From assembly GCA_000270325.1 (NCBI GenBank), contig BA000048.1, forward strand, positions 1,251,494-1,315,493: a stretch of DNA of 64,000 bases, in the 5' to 3' direction. The notes under the pieces were generated by a model. That model saw only the letters and a list, made by a program, of their open reading frames with translations. It searched no databases and was not told the DNA's origin. The stretch's first letter is position 1; each line of letters begins with the position of its first letter. The stretch comes from Candidatus Caldarchaeum subterraneum. Its GTDB lineage: Archaea; Thermoproteota; Nitrososphaeria_A; Caldarchaeales; Caldarchaeaceae. The translations under genes and the position numbers were made by a program. Shown one piece after another: positions 18,532-26,174 of the stretch.

Positions 18532-19005
18532 ATGGTGTTGACGTTGCGGGAGAAGATTGAGCTGATGAGGCAGGGGATAATACATCGATATCTTATCCCC
18601 ATGCTTGAGGAGAGAGGATTCTTAGTAAGTGATTGGAAAAGGCCAGTTTCCCTCGAGGACAAGGTTCTCCGCGACGACGGCTGGATACCCATATACACCA
18701 GCTTCACGACCTGGGAAACATACACCAGAAACGCGCCGCTCCACGTTTATTTCAACACCTTCTACGGCGACATCCACGAAAAAGCCTACCGGATATGCTT
18801 CGTCGAATACATACTCAACAAACACAACTACAGGCTTCCACCAGCTGTTACAGGAGTGTTTACACGATTAAACGTCGAAAACGGCTATTACTGGAAACAC
18901 CGGATACCCATAAACCTCGACGTACCAGATTCCGCTGTAAACGATGTTGACAGCAAGTATGACGAGCTGCTGCTTCTATTGACGAGGGCAAAAGTTATCG
19001 ACTAA
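18532..19005 (+). CDS. Uncharacterised protein
   Basis: A 157-residue protein not recognised. It is rich in aromatic residues, especially in the middle (IPIYTSFTTWETYTRN and LHVYFNTFYGDIHEK), with no membrane helix or cysteine cluster. It could be a small alpha/beta enzyme or binding protein. The stop overlaps the convergent Lrp gene by four bases. Upstream is 68 bases after surE. Confidence 0.55.
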   Translation: MVLTLREKIELMRQGIIHRYLIPMLEERGFLVSDWKRPVSLEDKVLRDDGWIPIYTSFTTWETYTRNAPLHVYFNTFYGDIHEKAYRICFVEYILNKHNYRLPPAVTGVFTRLNVENGYYWKHRIPINLDVPDSAVNDVDSKYDELLLLLTRAKVID

Positions 19006-19433
19006 CTTTTCCTGACTTGTCTGAGAATGATGCTTGTGTTTGTTTCGTTTACCCCTGAGATGTTTCTTATTTCTTCGATGACCTTGTTAAGTGCTGACAT
19101 CGAGGGGACCGTGATTATGGCCATGACATCCCGTGTGCCAGTTATCTCGTAAACCTCTTCAACACCTTCAAGCTTGATGAGCTTGTCGGCGACCTCGGGA
19201 GTGGGCACAGAGGGATGGACGCTGATGAAAGTAACCGCCTTAACTCCATAGTCCTTGGACAGGACCACGGTAAATCCCTTGATGACGCCTTTGTCCATGA
19301 GATTCTTCACTCTTCGCCGCACAGCCCCTTCCGACAACCCGAGCGCCTTACCCACCTCAGTAAAGTTTCTCCGAGCATCCTCCCGCAGCATCTCGATAAT
19401 CTTTCTATCTATTTCATCGATGTCAGCCGACAT
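19002..19433 (-). CDS. Lrp/AsnC family transcriptional regulator
   Basis: DNA-binding regulator with an N-terminal winged helix-turn-helix (IDRKIIEMLREDARRNFTEVG, with ALGLSEGAVRRRVKNL as recognition region) and a C-terminal RAM ligand-binding domain (VEEVYEITGTRDVMAII). It is divergent from lysY, as the Lrp-type regulator LysM sits by the lysine genes of Sulfolobus, so control of the lys cluster by lysine or arginine is a reasonable inference. ATG 19433 is preferred over the ATG at 19448 because the family begins with the residues after it and because an A/T-rich element at 19457-19465 then lies about 27 nt upstream. Confidence 0.88.
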   Translation of the reverse strand: MSADIDEIDRKIIEMLREDARRNFTEVGKALGLSEGAVRRRVKNLMDKGVIKGFTVVLSKDYGVKAVTFISVHPSVPTPEVADKLIKLEGVEEVYEITGTRDVMAIITVPSMSALNKVIEEIRNISGVNETNTSIILRQVRKS

Positions 19434-19456
19434 CGGCTGTAAAAGCAATCGAGTGG

Positions 19457-19473
19457 ATAATATGCTTTATAAA
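19457..19473. promoter_or_regulatory. Divergent lrp/lysY promoter patch with TATA palindrome
   Basis: The 64 bases between the lrp and lysY starts hold two A/T-rich elements: ATAATATG at 19457-19464 and the palindrome TTTATAAA at 19466-19473. The palindrome is centred 28-29 nt before the lysY ATG; the other element is about 27 nt before the lrp ATG. Both spacings suit archaeal TATA boxes with leaderless transcripts. The patch is short enough that one regulator could control both directions. Confidence 0.55.
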
Positions 19474-19497
19474 AAAGGGGTTAAGACTTTGGCTGGA

Positions 19498-20556
19498 ATG
19501 GTTGTCCGTGTAGGTGTCGTAGGCGGCTCGGGATACACAGGCGGAGAGCTTCTGAGAATTCTCGCCGTCCATCCAAACGTTGAAGTAACCTATGTAACAT
19601 CCCGCGAATACGCTGGCAAACCCTTCACAGCCATCCACCCCCATCTCCGCGGATTCTACAAAGGGCTCAAGTTCTCCAACGTAGATGTCGAAGCAATTGT
19701 GGAGAAATGCGAAACAGTTTTCGTCAACACCCCACATGGAGTATCCTCAACACTCACCCCACAGTTTCTCGAGAGAGGTCTCCGCGTCCTCGACCTCAGC
19801 GCCGACTTCCGCCTCAGAAACCCAACGGATTACGAAAAATGGTATGAGACGAAGCATCCGAGGCCCGAGCTCTTGGACAAAGCTGTCTATGGTTTGCCCG
19901 AAATATACAGAGAAACCATCAAAAACGCTCGATTCGTCGCTTGCCCAGGCTGCAACTCAACCGCTGCGCTGATTGCTCTTGTCCCCGCCGTTGAGAATGG
20001 GATAATTGATTTGGAGAAAATTGTTGTCGACATCAAGGTGGGCAGCAGCGAGGCCGGGATAAAGCCTTCGCTTGGCACTCATCATCCTGAGAGAGCCAAC
20101 GTAATGAGGCCGTATGAAGCGGAGGGGCATAGACATGTTGCAGAGGTTGAGCAGGAGCTGTCTCTGCTTGCAGGAAAACCAGTCCGGGTTGCTCTTGTTC
20201 CACACGCCGTCGGCGCTGTACGTGGAGCACTTGCAACGGCCCACGTATGGTTCTCCAACCAGGATGCAGATGAAAACATGGTTTGGAAGGTTTATGCCAG
20301 CCGCTACGCCAAGGAGCCCTTCATAAGGATAGTTCATGGAACACCATTCAGGTATCCTGACCCCAAATATGTTGTGGGGAGTAATTTCGCTGACGTGGGT
20401 TTCGCCGTGGAGAAGAGAATAGGGCGCGCGGCTCTTTTCGCTGCTATTGACAACCTGATGAAAGGGGCCGCGGGGCAGGCTGTTCAGTGTTTCAACATCA
20501 TGCACGGCTTCGATGAGAGAGACGGCTTAAACTATCCGCCTCTACGGCCAGCCTAA
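19498..20556 (+). CDS. lysY: LysW-aminoadipyl (or glutamyl) phosphate reductase LysY
   Basis: NADPH-dependent reductase that converts the LysW-bound acyl phosphate to the semialdehyde in lysine (and in many archaea arginine) biosynthesis; a homologue of ArgC. The N-terminal Rossmann motif is VGVVGGSGYTGGELLRIL and the active-site cysteine lies in FVACPGCNSTAALIAL (about residue 150). The C-terminal part keeps HPERANVMRPYEAEGHRH. The start is the ATG at 19498: the open frame continues upstream but the family N-terminus and the TATA box at 19466-19473 fix this start. It gives 352 residues, normal length. First gene of lysYZWXJ. Confidence 0.93.
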   Translation: MVVRVGVVGGSGYTGGELLRILAVHPNVEVTYVTSREYAGKPFTAIHPHLRGFYKGLKFSNVDVEAIVEKCETVFVNTPHGVSSTLTPQFLERGLRVLDLSADFRLRNPTDYEKWYETKHPRPELLDKAVYGLPEIYRETIKNARFVACPGCNSTAALIALVPAVENGIIDLEKIVVDIKVGSSEAGIKPSLGTHHPERANVMRPYEAEGHRHVAEVEQELSLLAGKPVRVALVPHAVGAVRGALATAHVWFSNQDADENMVWKVYASRYAKEPFIRIVHGTPFRYPDPKYVVGSNFADVGFAVEKRIGRAALFAAIDNLMKGAAGQAVQCFNIMHGFDERDGLNYPPLRPA

Positions 20557-20586
20557 CCTTAAATCCAAAGCTGGAGGAGCTTCTCC

Positions 20587-21381
20587 GTGATAGTTGTCAA
20601 GGCGGGTGGCAGGGCGCTCGAGTCTAACAGACAAAAAATACTCGAGTCCGTTGCTCGCCATTCTTCTGATGGAGTGGTTTTCGTCCACGGTGGAGGAGAT
20701 GTTGTTTCGGAGTTTGAGAGGCGGCTTGGTGTTGAGCCGAAGATAGTTGTCTCCCCCTCTGGTGTTAGAAGCAGGCTCACCGACTCGGCTGAAATAGAGG
20801 TCTACACCATGGTTATGGCTGGCAAACTGGGTAAGGAGATTGCCGCCACCCTCAACAGACTGGGTGTCAAGGCTGTGAACCTCTCGGGAGTGGACGCCTC
20901 CATCATAAAGGCCCAGAGAAAGAAAAAAATCGTGATAGTTGATGAAAGAGGGCGGAAACGGGTTGTCGACGGAGGATACACGGGAACAATAACAGACGTC
21001 GACGCTGAGCTCATTAAACATCTGCTCGGGCTCGGGCTTGTGCTTGTTGTCTCACCTCTCGCGATAGGAGACGAGGGCGAGTTACTCAACGTTGACGGTG
21101 ACTCGGCAGCCGCCGCCATAGCCAGCAGCATGCGCGCAGACAGGCTGTATCTGCTAACGGATGTGGAGGGGTTGTTGCTTGACGGGCAGCTTGTCAAGAG
21201 CCTCACAGCGGCGCAGGCCCTTGAGATGTTGGACAAAATAGGGCCGGGTATGAACCGTAAAGTGATGATGGCTGCGAGAGCTGTGCAGTCTGGTGTGAAG
21301 AGGGCGCACATATGTTCGGGGCTTGTATCCGACCCGGTTGAGGCGGCTGATTCGGGCGGTGGAACTGTTATCGTCGGTTGA
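20587..21381 (+). CDS. lysZ: LysW-aminoadipate/glutamate kinase LysZ
   Basis: Amino-acid-kinase fold enzyme that phosphorylates the side-chain carboxylate of LysW-bound alpha-aminoadipate or glutamate; a homologue of ArgB. Signatures are VVKAGGRALES at the N-terminus, VFVHGGGDVVSEFERRLG (about residues 31-48), the central VDGGYTGTITDVDAELIK and NVDGDSAAAAIASSM. Length 264 is normal. Start is GTG at 20587 with a GGAGGAG ribosome-binding-like stretch at 20573-20579. It follows lysY by 30 bases. Confidence 0.93.
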   Translation: MIVVKAGGRALESNRQKILESVARHSSDGVVFVHGGGDVVSEFERRLGVEPKIVVSPSGVRSRLTDSAEIEVYTMVMAGKLGKEIAATLNRLGVKAVNLSGVDASIIKAQRKKKIVIVDERGRKRVVDGGYTGTITDVDAELIKHLLGLGLVLVVSPLAIGDEGELLNVDGDSAAAAIASSMRADRLYLLTDVEGLLLDGQLVKSLTAAQALEMLDKIGPGMNRKVMMAARAVQSGVKRAHICSGLVSDPVEAADSGGGTVIVG

Positions 21382-21495
21382 CGAATAAAGTTTAGACAAT
21401 TACGATAATCGGAAAAACAATCCGACACCCGATAAATACCTGGACATAATTCTAACGATTTAAATAACGGCTTTACGAATATCCCGCCCGAGGTA

Positions 21496-21678
21496 ATGAG
21501 AATGCCGGCCTTGAACTGTCCGGTTTGCGGAGGCTCCGTGGAAGTGCCTAACGACGCGTTGCCCGGCGAGTTGTTCGAGTGCGGAGACTGCGGCGCCCAG
21601 CTCGAATACTTCATAGACGAAAAGAACAACTCCTCACTCAAAGTTGCTGAAGAGGTTGCGGAAGACTGGGGCCAGTAG
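21496..21678 (+). CDS. lysW: LysW amino-group carrier protein, C-terminus EDWGQ
   Basis: Small acidic carrier (60 residues, or 58 from the second ATG) to which the amino group of aminoadipate or glutamate is attached during lysine/arginine synthesis. The N-terminal zinc-ribbon half has the CPVCGG and CGDCG pairs (from about residues 8 and 29), followed by an acidic globular part and the C-terminal tail. In the family the chain ends in EDWGE and the side-chain carboxylate of the terminal glutamate forms the isopeptide link. Here the last codon before TAG is CAG, giving EDWGQ; see findings. The gene sits between lysZ and lysX, three bases before lysX. Confidence 0.95.
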   Translation: MRMPALNCPVCGGSVEVPNDALPGELFECGDCGAQLEYFIDEKNNSSLKVAEEVAEDWGQ

Positions 21679-21681
21679 AGG

Positions 21682-22527
21682 ATGAACATCGGCCTCTCCT
21701 ACGACGTTGTGCGGTTTGAGGAGAAGGCTTTACTCCAGTCTATAAACAATCTCGGGCATAAACCTCTACCCATACATGTTCTGGCGAGAGAGTTTTGGAT
21801 AAACGAGGTAAACGGTCTCGAAGCAGATTTCATAATACAGCGCTGCGTCAGCTACAACAGGGCAGCAGCAACCACCGCAATATTTGAGAGAAGCGGCCAC
21901 ATAGTCGTCAACAACACCCAAGTGCTCCGCAACTCAGCCGACAAACTTCTTACATCATGTCTGCTCGCCCGAAAAAATGTCCCCACCCCTGTAACAGCGA
22001 TTGCGTTTAACAGAGAAACGGCGTTAAATGCTGCGAAAAAGATAGGGTTCCCAGTTGTGGTTAAACCTGTTTCGGGAAGCTGGGGAAGAAACATAGCGAG
22101 GGCCTTTGACGAGCAGTCGCTTCTCGACATCCTCGAACTGAGGGAGAACATGCCGAACCCGCAGATGAAGATACACTACATACAGGAGCACGTCGACAAG
22201 CCTGAGAGAGACATCAGAGCCTTCTACGTTTGGGGAGAAGTCCCAGTCGCAATCTACAGGGTGAGCAAAAACTGGAAAACCAACACAGCTCTCGGCGGAA
22301 AAGCTCAGCCATGTCCCGTGACAGATGAGCTCGCAGACCTCGTCATCAAGGCGGGAGACGCCGTCGGCGGAGGCGTCTTAGGGGTAGATGTTCTCGAGTC
22401 ACGGGAGAAAGGAATGCTGGTCAGCGAGGTCAACGGAGTCGTTGAGTTCAGAAACACCGTGCTAGTCACCGGATATGATTTGCCGACGAAGATTGTTGAG
22501 AAGAGTGTTGAGGTGTTGAAGCGGTGA
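21682..22527 (+). CDS. lysX: LysW-aminoadipate/glutamate ligase LysX (ATP-grasp)
   Basis: ATP-dependent ligase that joins the amino group of alpha-aminoadipate (or glutamate) to the C-terminal residue of LysW. An ATP-grasp (RimK-like) fold is visible: the N-terminal SYDVVRFEEKAL, the ATP-binding PVVVKPVSGSWGRNIAR and the metal-binding GVDVLESREKGMLVSEVNG. The region NTALGGKAQPCPV corresponds to the NTARGGQA segment of Thermus LysX, with Leu in place of Arg. Only one LysX/ArgX-type gene is in the window, so one enzyme may serve both lysine and arginine, as substrate choice in this family varies. Length 281. Overlaps lysJ by four bases. Confidence 0.92.
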   Translation: MNIGLSYDVVRFEEKALLQSINNLGHKPLPIHVLAREFWINEVNGLEADFIIQRCVSYNRAAATTAIFERSGHIVVNNTQVLRNSADKLLTSCLLARKNVPTPVTAIAFNRETALNAAKKIGFPVVVKPVSGSWGRNIARAFDEQSLLDILELRENMPNPQMKIHYIQEHVDKPERDIRAFYVWGEVPVAIYRVSKNWKTNTALGGKAQPCPVTDELADLVIKAGDAVGGGVLGVDVLESREKGMLVSEVNGVVEFRNTVLVTGYDLPTKIVEKSVEVLKR

Positions 22528-23705
22528 CTGTTTCTCTGCTCAGGTTCGCGGCTCCCCGTGGACTGCGTGTTGCACGCGCTGAGGGACAATATGTGTGGGA
22601 CACCGAGGGCAGAAGATATCTAGATTTTTACATGGGATATGGTGCGGCTTTTCTCGGACACCGTCATCCACGTGTCGTGAAAGCTTTGGAGGAGCAGCTA
22701 AGCCGCTACATGACGATCACCCCCGCATTCGACACTGATGTTCTCGACGCGTGCCTCGACGCCCTTGGGAAAATTCTTCCACCTCATTTAACCCGTGTGT
22801 TTTTTCTAAACAGCGGCTCCGAGGCTGTGGAGCTGGCTCTTAAGCTGAGCCGTAAGCTGACTGGCAGGAGGAAAGTCCTTGCTTTCAACAACGGTTTTCA
22901 CGGCAGAACCATGGCGGCTCTCTCAACGACCTGGAACCCGAAATATCGGGAGGGCTTTGAGCCTTTTCCGTTTGAAGTGGTATTCGCACCTTTCAACGAC
23001 ATCGGGGCTGTTGAGGAGAAGCTGAGCGAGGAGTTTGCGGCCGTCATCTTCGAGCCTGTGCAGGGAGAGGGCGGAATAATCCCCGCTAAACCCGAGTTTA
23101 TGAAAGCAGTTGAGAAACGGGCCCGGGAAATGGGTGTGTATGTGGTTGTTGACGAGGTTCAGTCAGGGTTTGGGAGAACAGGAGTGGTCTGGGCCCATGA
23201 GAGAGGCGGAATCAAGCCGGATATGTTGACGGCGGCGAAGGCGGTGGCAGGCGGCTTTCCCGCCAGCCTTATAGCGGTTACCGAGGATGTGGCCTCGAAG
23301 GTGAAGGACACGGACCATGGCTCAACATACGGCGGCAACCCTCTCGCGCTCGCGGCAATAACGGCGGCCACGCATGTTCTCCGCGAGGAAAACATTCCCG
23401 AGCAGGCCGAGGTCAAGGGAGCCATGCTCGCCGAAGAGCTAGCACCGCTTCTGCAGGAACATGGCAGAGTTTTCAGAGGACTCAGACAGGCTGGGCTGAT
23501 GATAGGTATCGACATGCGCACCACACCCACACAATTCATCAAAATGCTTCAGGAAAATGGCTTGATAGGGTTCAAGGCAGGGCTAACCGTTCTCCGGTTT
23601 CTCCCACCTTACCTAATCACGAGAGACGACATCCTATACGCTGTTGAGACAATAAGAAAAACAGCGGAGGAGTACATGCGTCTACAGTCGACTGAGAAAA
23701 CTTGA
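22524..23705 (+). CDS. lysJ: LysW-aminoadipate-semialdehyde (or glutamate-semialdehyde) aminotransferase LysJ
   Basis: PLP-dependent class III aminotransferase, homologous to ArgD. The pattern NSGSEAVELALKLSRKLTG, the phosphate-binding FNNGFHGRTMAAL, the PLP aspartate in VVDEVQSGFGRTG and the Schiff-base lysine in TAAKAVAGGFP (about residue 240) are all present. It has 393 residues. GTG start overlaps lysX by four bases, typical of coupled translation. The 3' end overlaps the convergent diphosphoglycerate-synthetase-like gene by 24 bases. Confidence 0.93.
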   Translation: MTVSLLRFAAPRGLRVARAEGQYVWDTEGRRYLDFYMGYGAAFLGHRHPRVVKALEEQLSRYMTITPAFDTDVLDACLDALGKILPPHLTRVFFLNSGSEAVELALKLSRKLTGRRKVLAFNNGFHGRTMAALSTTWNPKYREGFEPFPFEVVFAPFNDIGAVEEKLSEEFAAVIFEPVQGEGGIIPAKPEFMKAVEKRAREMGVYVVVDEVQSGFGRTGVVWAHERGGIKPDMLTAAKAVAGGFPASLIAVTEDVASKVKDTDHGSTYGGNPLALAAITAATHVLREENIPEQAEVKGAMLAEELAPLLQEHGRVFRGLRQAGLMIGIDMRTTPTQFIKMLQENGLIGFKAGLTVLRFLPPYLITRDDILYAVETIRKTAEEYMRLQSTEKT

Positions 23706-25016
23706 CAGAGGAGTTCCGGAAACTTGCTCAGCCTCGTACCAAACTCTCACAACAGGCTTACCGCATTCAATTAAGCGGGTTAAATCAGCTGGGCTGGCTG
23801 AAACTATAAGCTCAGCCTCCGCCCTTCGCAGCGTTTCGCCGAGGTCTCTTAGCTGCTCCTCTGTGTAGCCCAGAGCGGGGACAACAGGGCCCAGATGTTG
23901 ATATTCGCGGTATAGTTTAGCTATTGTGCCGACGGCATATGGCCGTGGGTCGACGATTGATGCGCCTGCGTTGACGGCTGCTATGTAGCCGGCTCCGACA
24001 CTCATTCCGCCGTGGGTGACTGACGGAGAATCCTCAACAACTAACACTCTCCGTCCTCTAAGCGGAACATCTTCCACACGTATCTTCGAGGCCGTTGCCA
24101 CGACCTCGGCCCCGGGGTTGACCTTTCTCACCATCTCGGCGGCCCTGTCAAGCTGCTCCTCTGAAACCTTGTCAGCCTTGTGCAGAATTATCACATCCGC
24201 CATATGGATGTTTGTCTCGCCCGGGTAGCTGTTTGTTATCAGCTCTGGCCGCGTCGCGTCGACCACCGTTATGTGAAGGTCTGGCCAGTAGAATGGCAAG
24301 TCGTTGTTTCCACCATCCCAGACAATGACGTCGCCCTCTTTTTCCGCCTCCTTGAGAACCATCTCGTAGTCAACGCCCGCGTATACTATGGTGCCTTCAC
24401 GGAGATGTGGCTCAAACTCCTCTCTCTCCTCGATGCTGCACCTGTATCTATCGAGGTCGTCTAAGCTGGCGAAACGTTGCACGACCTGCTTCTCTAAAAC
24501 ACCGTAGGGCATGGGATGGCGGACGACAACGGGTCGGTGGCCCTTTTCCCTAAGAAGCTTAACCAGCATCCGTGAGACGGTGCTTTTCCCCGCCCCGGTC
24601 TTCACAGCCGTAACCGCTACCACCTTTTTCCCTGACTTGAGCATGGTTGAGCGGGGGCCCAGAAGCATGAAGTCACAGCCCAGCGCAAGAACCTTGGAGG
24701 CCTTGTTCATCAACTCTACATGTGTCAGGTCGCTGTATGAGAAGACGACAAGCCTGACCCCTTCTCTCTCAACTATTTCGGGCAGCTTCTCCTCATCATG
24801 TATGGGAATGCCCATGGGGTAGAGTGGGCCGGCGAGCTTGGGAGGATAAACACGTCCAGCGATGCCAGGTATCTGCGCGGCCGTAAACGCCACAACCTCA
24901 TACCGCTCGTTGTTTCTGAAGAAAACGTTGAAGTTATGGAAATCGTGGGGCCTCTAGAAAAAGGCCCTGTCACGTCCAGCGGCTCCCATGATTACAGTCT
25001 TTACGCGGCCATCCAT
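23682..25016 (-). CDS. Cyclic 2,3-diphosphoglycerate synthetase-like GTPase, interrupted by a 27-nt BHB intron
   Basis: A P-loop enzyme of the cyclic 2,3-diphosphoglycerate synthetase/GTPase family. Exon 1 (25016-24969) encodes 16 residues ending GAAGRD; exon 2 begins at 24941 with FHNFNVFFRNNERYEV and continues with VAFTAAQIPGIAGRVYPP. The joined start GAAGRDFHNFN is the family's Rossmann-like N-terminus. Later features are KTGAGKST (Walker A), VVWDGGNNDLPFYWPD in pieces and SVTHGGMSVGAGY. The 27 bases between exons contain an in-frame TAG and lie in a bulge-helix-bulge fold, so splicing is predicted; the mature protein would have 435 residues. Without splicing only a GTG start at 24893 (403 residues, N-terminal domain broken) remains. 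In-cell function is unknown outside methanogens. The gene lies between lysJ and lysK on the other strand. Confidence 0.88.
24942..24968 (-). other. Predicted 27-nt bulge-helix-bulge mRNA intron
   Basis: In the minus-strand transcript the exon helix TGGA (24978-24975) pairs with TCCA (24940-24937), the central four-base helix CGTG (24974-24971) pairs with CACG (24947-24944), and the inner helix GGGCCT (24967-24962) pairs with AGGCCC (24953-24948) around an eight-base loop. The two three-base bulges are ACA (24970-24968) and ATT (24943-24941). Cutting after the second base of each bulge removes 24968-24942 and joins GAC to TTC, keeping frame and removing the TAG. This is the canonical substrate of archaeal tRNA splicing endonuclease. 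Confidence 0.88.
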
Positions 25017-25088
25017 GGTTATCCAACCCCTCATGGGGGTAAAAAGGGTTGCGTAAACACTTAATACAAAACTGTTTCACCAAGTTTT

Positions 25089-26174
25089 TTGATAACAGGA
25101 TTGAGCACGGTGGAAATCCATAGAGAGACGGCGGTCTCAACGCTTGTTCAGCTCCTCGAGGTTTACACGCCGCCGGGAGAGGAGCGGAGGCTTGAGCGAA
25201 CATGGTTTAGAATCTGCGGCGACCTCGGTTACAGAGATTTTTGGCGGGACGAGGTTGGCAACTATTTCGCAGCCGCTGGAGGCGGAGAAAGAACAGTTAT
25301 GCTGGTGAGCCACGTTGACACCGTTCCAGGGGAGCTTCGTGTCCGTGTTTCCGAGGGCAAGGTCTACGGCAGAGGCGCGGTTGACGCCAAGGGACCTCTA
25401 TCAGCCATGCTTCTCGCAGGCAGCGCAGCCGCATCCCATCTGAAAAACATACGACTCATCGTTGCTGGTCTCGTCGACGAGGAAGGGAATGGATACGGGG
25501 CTAAGAAGCTTGTCGAAGAAGGTCTCGAAGCAGATGCGATAATAATAGGAGAGCCAACCGGGACAACCGGAATAGCCCTCTCATACAGAGGAAGTCTGAG
25601 CATCAAGATAAGGGCCCAAGCACGTGGAGGCCATGCATCAGCACCCTACATCGCGGAATCGGCTCTGGAGAAAATTCTCCGTTTATGGAAACTTGTCGAA
25701 GAGCACTACGGCGGCAAGAGGTATGAGGAGGTGACTTCCGCTTTAACAACGCTTCATGCAGGAGACTGGGTGAGCAGGATACCTGACAGAGCCGAGGGAA
25801 GCATAAACATCAGGTTCCCCCATCCATACAGCTCTAAGGAGATATTGTCCCGGCTTGAGGAGTTCGCTAAAATTGCTGACTGCCAGATGGAGGTCATCGA
25901 CATAACCGAGCCGGTCGTCACCCACGTGAACAACTATGCTGCCAGAGGTCTTCAGAGAGCGATGCTAAGGCTGGGGCTGAAGCCACGCATAGTGAAAAAG
26001 ACAGGTACAAGCGACATGAACACCCTAGTAGCCGTGACGCCGAACATAGTGGCATGCGGACCCGGCGACTCAACCCTCGCCCACACATCAGCAGAAGCAG
26101 TAGAGATAAAAGACATAATCACCGCAGCCCAAATCTACGTCGAATTCGTTAAGGAAATGGATTCAGCTCAGTAA
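25089..26174 (+). CDS. lysK: LysW-lysine/ornithine carboxypeptidase LysK
   Basis: M20-family metallopeptidase that releases lysine (or ornithine) from LysW in the last step of the pathway. Metal-binding motifs are HVDTVPG (about residues 77-83), GRGAVDAKGPL, then VDEEGNGYGAKK with the catalytic glutamates and IIGEPTGTTG. The dimerisation segment GGHASAPYIAESA is also present. The start is uncertain among TTG 25089, TTG 25101 and GTG 25110; a TATA-like element at about 25059-25066 suits the first. It is split from lysYZWXJ by the oppositely oriented gene and transcribed from its own promoter. Confidence 0.92.
   Translation: MITGLSTVEIHRETAVSTLVQLLEVYTPPGEERRLERTWFRICGDLGYRDFWRDEVGNYFAAAGGGERTVMLVSHVDTVPGELRVRVSEGKVYGRGAVDAKGPLSAMLLAGSAAASHLKNIRLIVAGLVDEEGNGYGAKKLVEEGLEADAIIIGEPTGTTGIALSYRGSLSIKIRAQARGGHASAPYIAESALEKILRLWKLVEEHYGGKRYEEVTSALTTLHAGDWVSRIPDRAEGSINIRFPHPYSSKEILSRLEEFAKIADCQMEVIDITEPVVTHVNNYAARGLQRAMLRLGLKPRIVKKTGTSDMNTLVAVTPNIVACGPGDSTLAHTSAEAVEIKDIITAAQIYVEFVKEMDSAQ

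Noticed and set aside
21390..21440. Small inverted repeat TCGGA/TCCGA between lysZ and lysW as a regulator site or terminator
   Set aside because: The stem is only five bases and occurs once; too little to support a function.
24970..25203. Minus-strand 77-codon frame covering the start of the diphosphoglycerate-synthetase-like gene
   Set aside because: It is in another frame, has no family-like content, and overlaps both the true exon 1 and the start of lysK.
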